Shown piece by piece: positions 62,285 through 64,000 of a DNA stretch of 64,000 nt; the first letter of the stretch is position 1; each line of letters starts with the position of its first letter. The stretch covers positions 186,001 through 250,000 of the forward strand of contig MCFH01000033.1 in NCBI GenBank assembly GCA_002104945.1, written 5' to 3'. This stretch comes from Piromyces finnis. Its lineage: Eukaryota; Neocallimastigomycota; Neocallimastigomycetes; Neocallimastigales; Neocallimastigaceae. The notes below the pieces were generated by a model. It did no database searches. It saw only the letters and a program-made list of their open reading frames with translations, and was not told where the DNA came from. The position numbers and the translations under genes were made by a program.

Positions 62285-63793
62285 TTAGGATTCATCCATG
62301 GTATCATCTTCCTTTTTTTGGATAGCACGTAAAAAAGCTACAACAGCTCCATCACTAGTAGATATACTGGTATCCAAACCAAGTTCAGCCATTAATGGAC
62401 CTAAAGCACCAGAACGTAAAGCATAAGTTAATGAATTAACAGAGTGAATAAATTGTGGAGATCTTAAAACTTCTTCAATAGATTGACTATCTAAAGGAGC
62501 ATTATCTGGTAAATGCTAATATTATAACAAAAACAATATATCATTTAATTTATGTAATTATATTTTTTTATTATATTTTTGTTTTCCTTTAATTATTGAA
62601 ACTTTAAAATACATACTGGAAATAAAGCATTACACACATCACGATCCTTAAGTAATGGTGATACAATTTCTGGAGTTAAAACATCTTGAAGATTAGCATC
62701 TAAAAATATTAAAATAGATGTTTAAGTTAAAAAAGCGTTATCATATTTAAAATACTTACATCATATATTTATAAATTAATCTATAAAAACTTACCATTTG
62801 TTTCTATTTTATATTTTAGATATAGGCATAATTGAAAATATGGTAATAATAATTATAATACTTTTAATATTTGTATTTATTGCTTGAATGTAAATATATA
62901 TATAATAATAATAATATTCACATTCAAAGTAAAATCTTAAAATATATATAAAATAAAATAAAACAAAAATATACCTGGAACTTGAATATTAGAAAGAATT
63001 TCACTAATTTCCTTTAATTGATCATTTGTAAATTGAGTGGTTGGTTTCTTTTTATCACTAGAATCAGCTTCATTAGCATTATCTTCAGAAGTTTCTTCCT
63101 TTGATTGTTGATAAGATTCACTTAATGCATTTAATAATTCTTGATTATAATCCATAACATCGGACTTATCATCAGAATGAACATTATTAATAATATCATT
63201 TACTTTTTTACAAAGTTCTTCATCTTTATCAGCCTTTGGTTCTGTGTAATGTGTAATAAATATAAATAAATGGAATATAAGTTAATTATAAATTAATATA
63301 TTTTTAAATAACTAAATAATAAAATAAAAAAAATTATAAATAAAAATATCATTAATAATCCTATTATATCAATGTCATAATTGGTTTTATACCTTGCATC
63401 CAGAAGAATAATTTTTGAGAAGAAGATTGGAACTTTAAAATATAAACACGATCTTTGGATTGCTTAACTTTGGAAAATTCAGCTATTAAAATAATACAAT
63501 GAAATCTCCAATTAATATATAAATCATAAAATAACACTTTATATATTCAAAGTAATAACATTACCTTCAAATGGGAAAATGATAAGATCATCTTCAACTC
63601 TGTTTGTTGATCTATCCTATAATTTAAAAGTATAACTCTTTTAATATTTAAAATATAGATATATATATTTGCTTAAAAGTTTATTATACCTTCCAGTAAA
63701 AATGCATTAAAGAATCTTCAGGAGATTGATTTAAATAAATTAAGCCTTTTCTTGTATCTGGCTTAACCATATTACCTTCTCTAAACATTTTTC
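62285..63793 (-). CDS. RPN13: Proteasome ubiquitin receptor Rpn13/ADRM1 (5' exon outside window)
   Basis: Exons seen: 63793-63690, 63616-63565, 63482-63393, 63241-62975, 62699-62617, 62515-62285; the stop is at 62285-62287. The first visible exon begins after AG in a phase needing one upstream base, and encodes '[12 protein letters not shown]', matching the Pru domain just after its usual start. No donor for the missing exon is found up to 64000. Pru-domain motifs: '[19 protein letters not shown]', '[11 protein letters not shown]', '[17 protein letters not shown]'. An acidic linker leads to the DEUBAD domain ('[14 protein letters not shown]', '[20 protein letters not shown]', '[10 protein letters not shown]'). 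Rpn13 binds ubiquitin through Pru and the deubiquitinase Uch37 through DEUBAD at the 26S proteasome. An ATG inside this exon could only give an N-truncated protein. Confidence 0.93.
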
Positions 63794-64000
63794 CTTTTAA
63801 AAATAATTTTAAGTAATCAATAAAAAGGAAGTGAAATAATTGATAGTAAATAATAAATAAGATATAAATAGTTCAATATTAAAATTTTTAAGAATGTTAG
63901 AAATAGATGAATGATACATTAATAATACATTTATATATCTATATACAAAAATACAAAATACTAATATCATAAAAACGTAATTTTATATTTAAATATTTAA
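63794..64000 (-). other. Probable Rpn13 intron reaching the window edge
   Basis: AT-rich sequence upstream of the first visible Rpn13 exon. It ends in an acceptor (tttttaaaag in sense) at 63794 and shows no exon, so the remaining 5' exon should lie beyond 64000. Confidence 0.6.

Overview
The window reads as nuclear DNA of an anaerobic gut fungus (Neocallimastigomycota; genus not resolvable). Three things point there: extreme A+T content with long A/T runs between genes, many short AT-rich introns starting mostly GTA and ending AG, and a family 3 beta-glucosidase ending in three Cys/Trp-rich CBM10-type fungal dockerins, the cellulosome-docking module typical of this phylum. Asn/Ser-rich tracts in many proteins agree. 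All splice models were assembled by eye from phase, GT/AG borders and family resemblance.

Layout: 1-5665 (+) 3' part of a giant ankyrin-repeat gene; 7010-9271 (+) F-box/leucine-rich protein; 9749-12749 (-) ten-exon Asn-rich coiled-coil protein; 13838-25260 a pile-up of LINE (non-LTR retrotransposon) sequence, with an old relic, a 3' fragment, copy A (one frameshift) and copy B (at least three frameshifts and an extended 5' region); 25489-28346 (-) secreted dockerin-bearing GH3 enzyme; 30538-31942 (-) small Cys/His protein; 32874-35734 (+) RFWD3-like RING/WD40 ubiquitin ligase; 36136-37532 (-) RS-domain protein; 39025-42978 (+) GH36/raffinose-synthase-like enzyme; 43167-48898 (-) LINE copy C, which looks full length, has an uninterrupted 1,521-residue ORF and lies between 14-bp target-site duplications; 49431-50942 (-) DUF3844/Vps3844-type membrane protein; 54342-57506 (-) makorin-type RING/C3H ligase with a very long Asn/Ser tail; 59177-61928 (-) Dus1-type tRNA dihydrouridine synthase; 62285-63793 (-) proteasome ubiquitin receptor Rpn13, 5' exon outside the window.

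The genes are a typical eukaryotic mixture, not an operon or island. Themes are ubiquitin/proteasome function (F-box protein, RFWD3, makorin, Rpn13), carbohydrate use (extracellular beta-glucosidase and a probably cytosolic alpha-galactosidase-like enzyme) and RNA metabolism (Dus1, RS protein). Housekeeping genes are intron-rich, while the ankyrin and F-box genes show no intron here.

The most distinctive system is the LINE family: three closely similar copies on the same strand, one apparently intact, with a single ORF (N-terminal basic domain, APE-type endonuclease, reverse transcriptase, CCHC finger, Asn/Ser linker, conserved C-terminal domain) and a 5' region built of tandem ~122-bp units that can fold into hairpins. 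The TSD of copy C begins exactly at a unit boundary.
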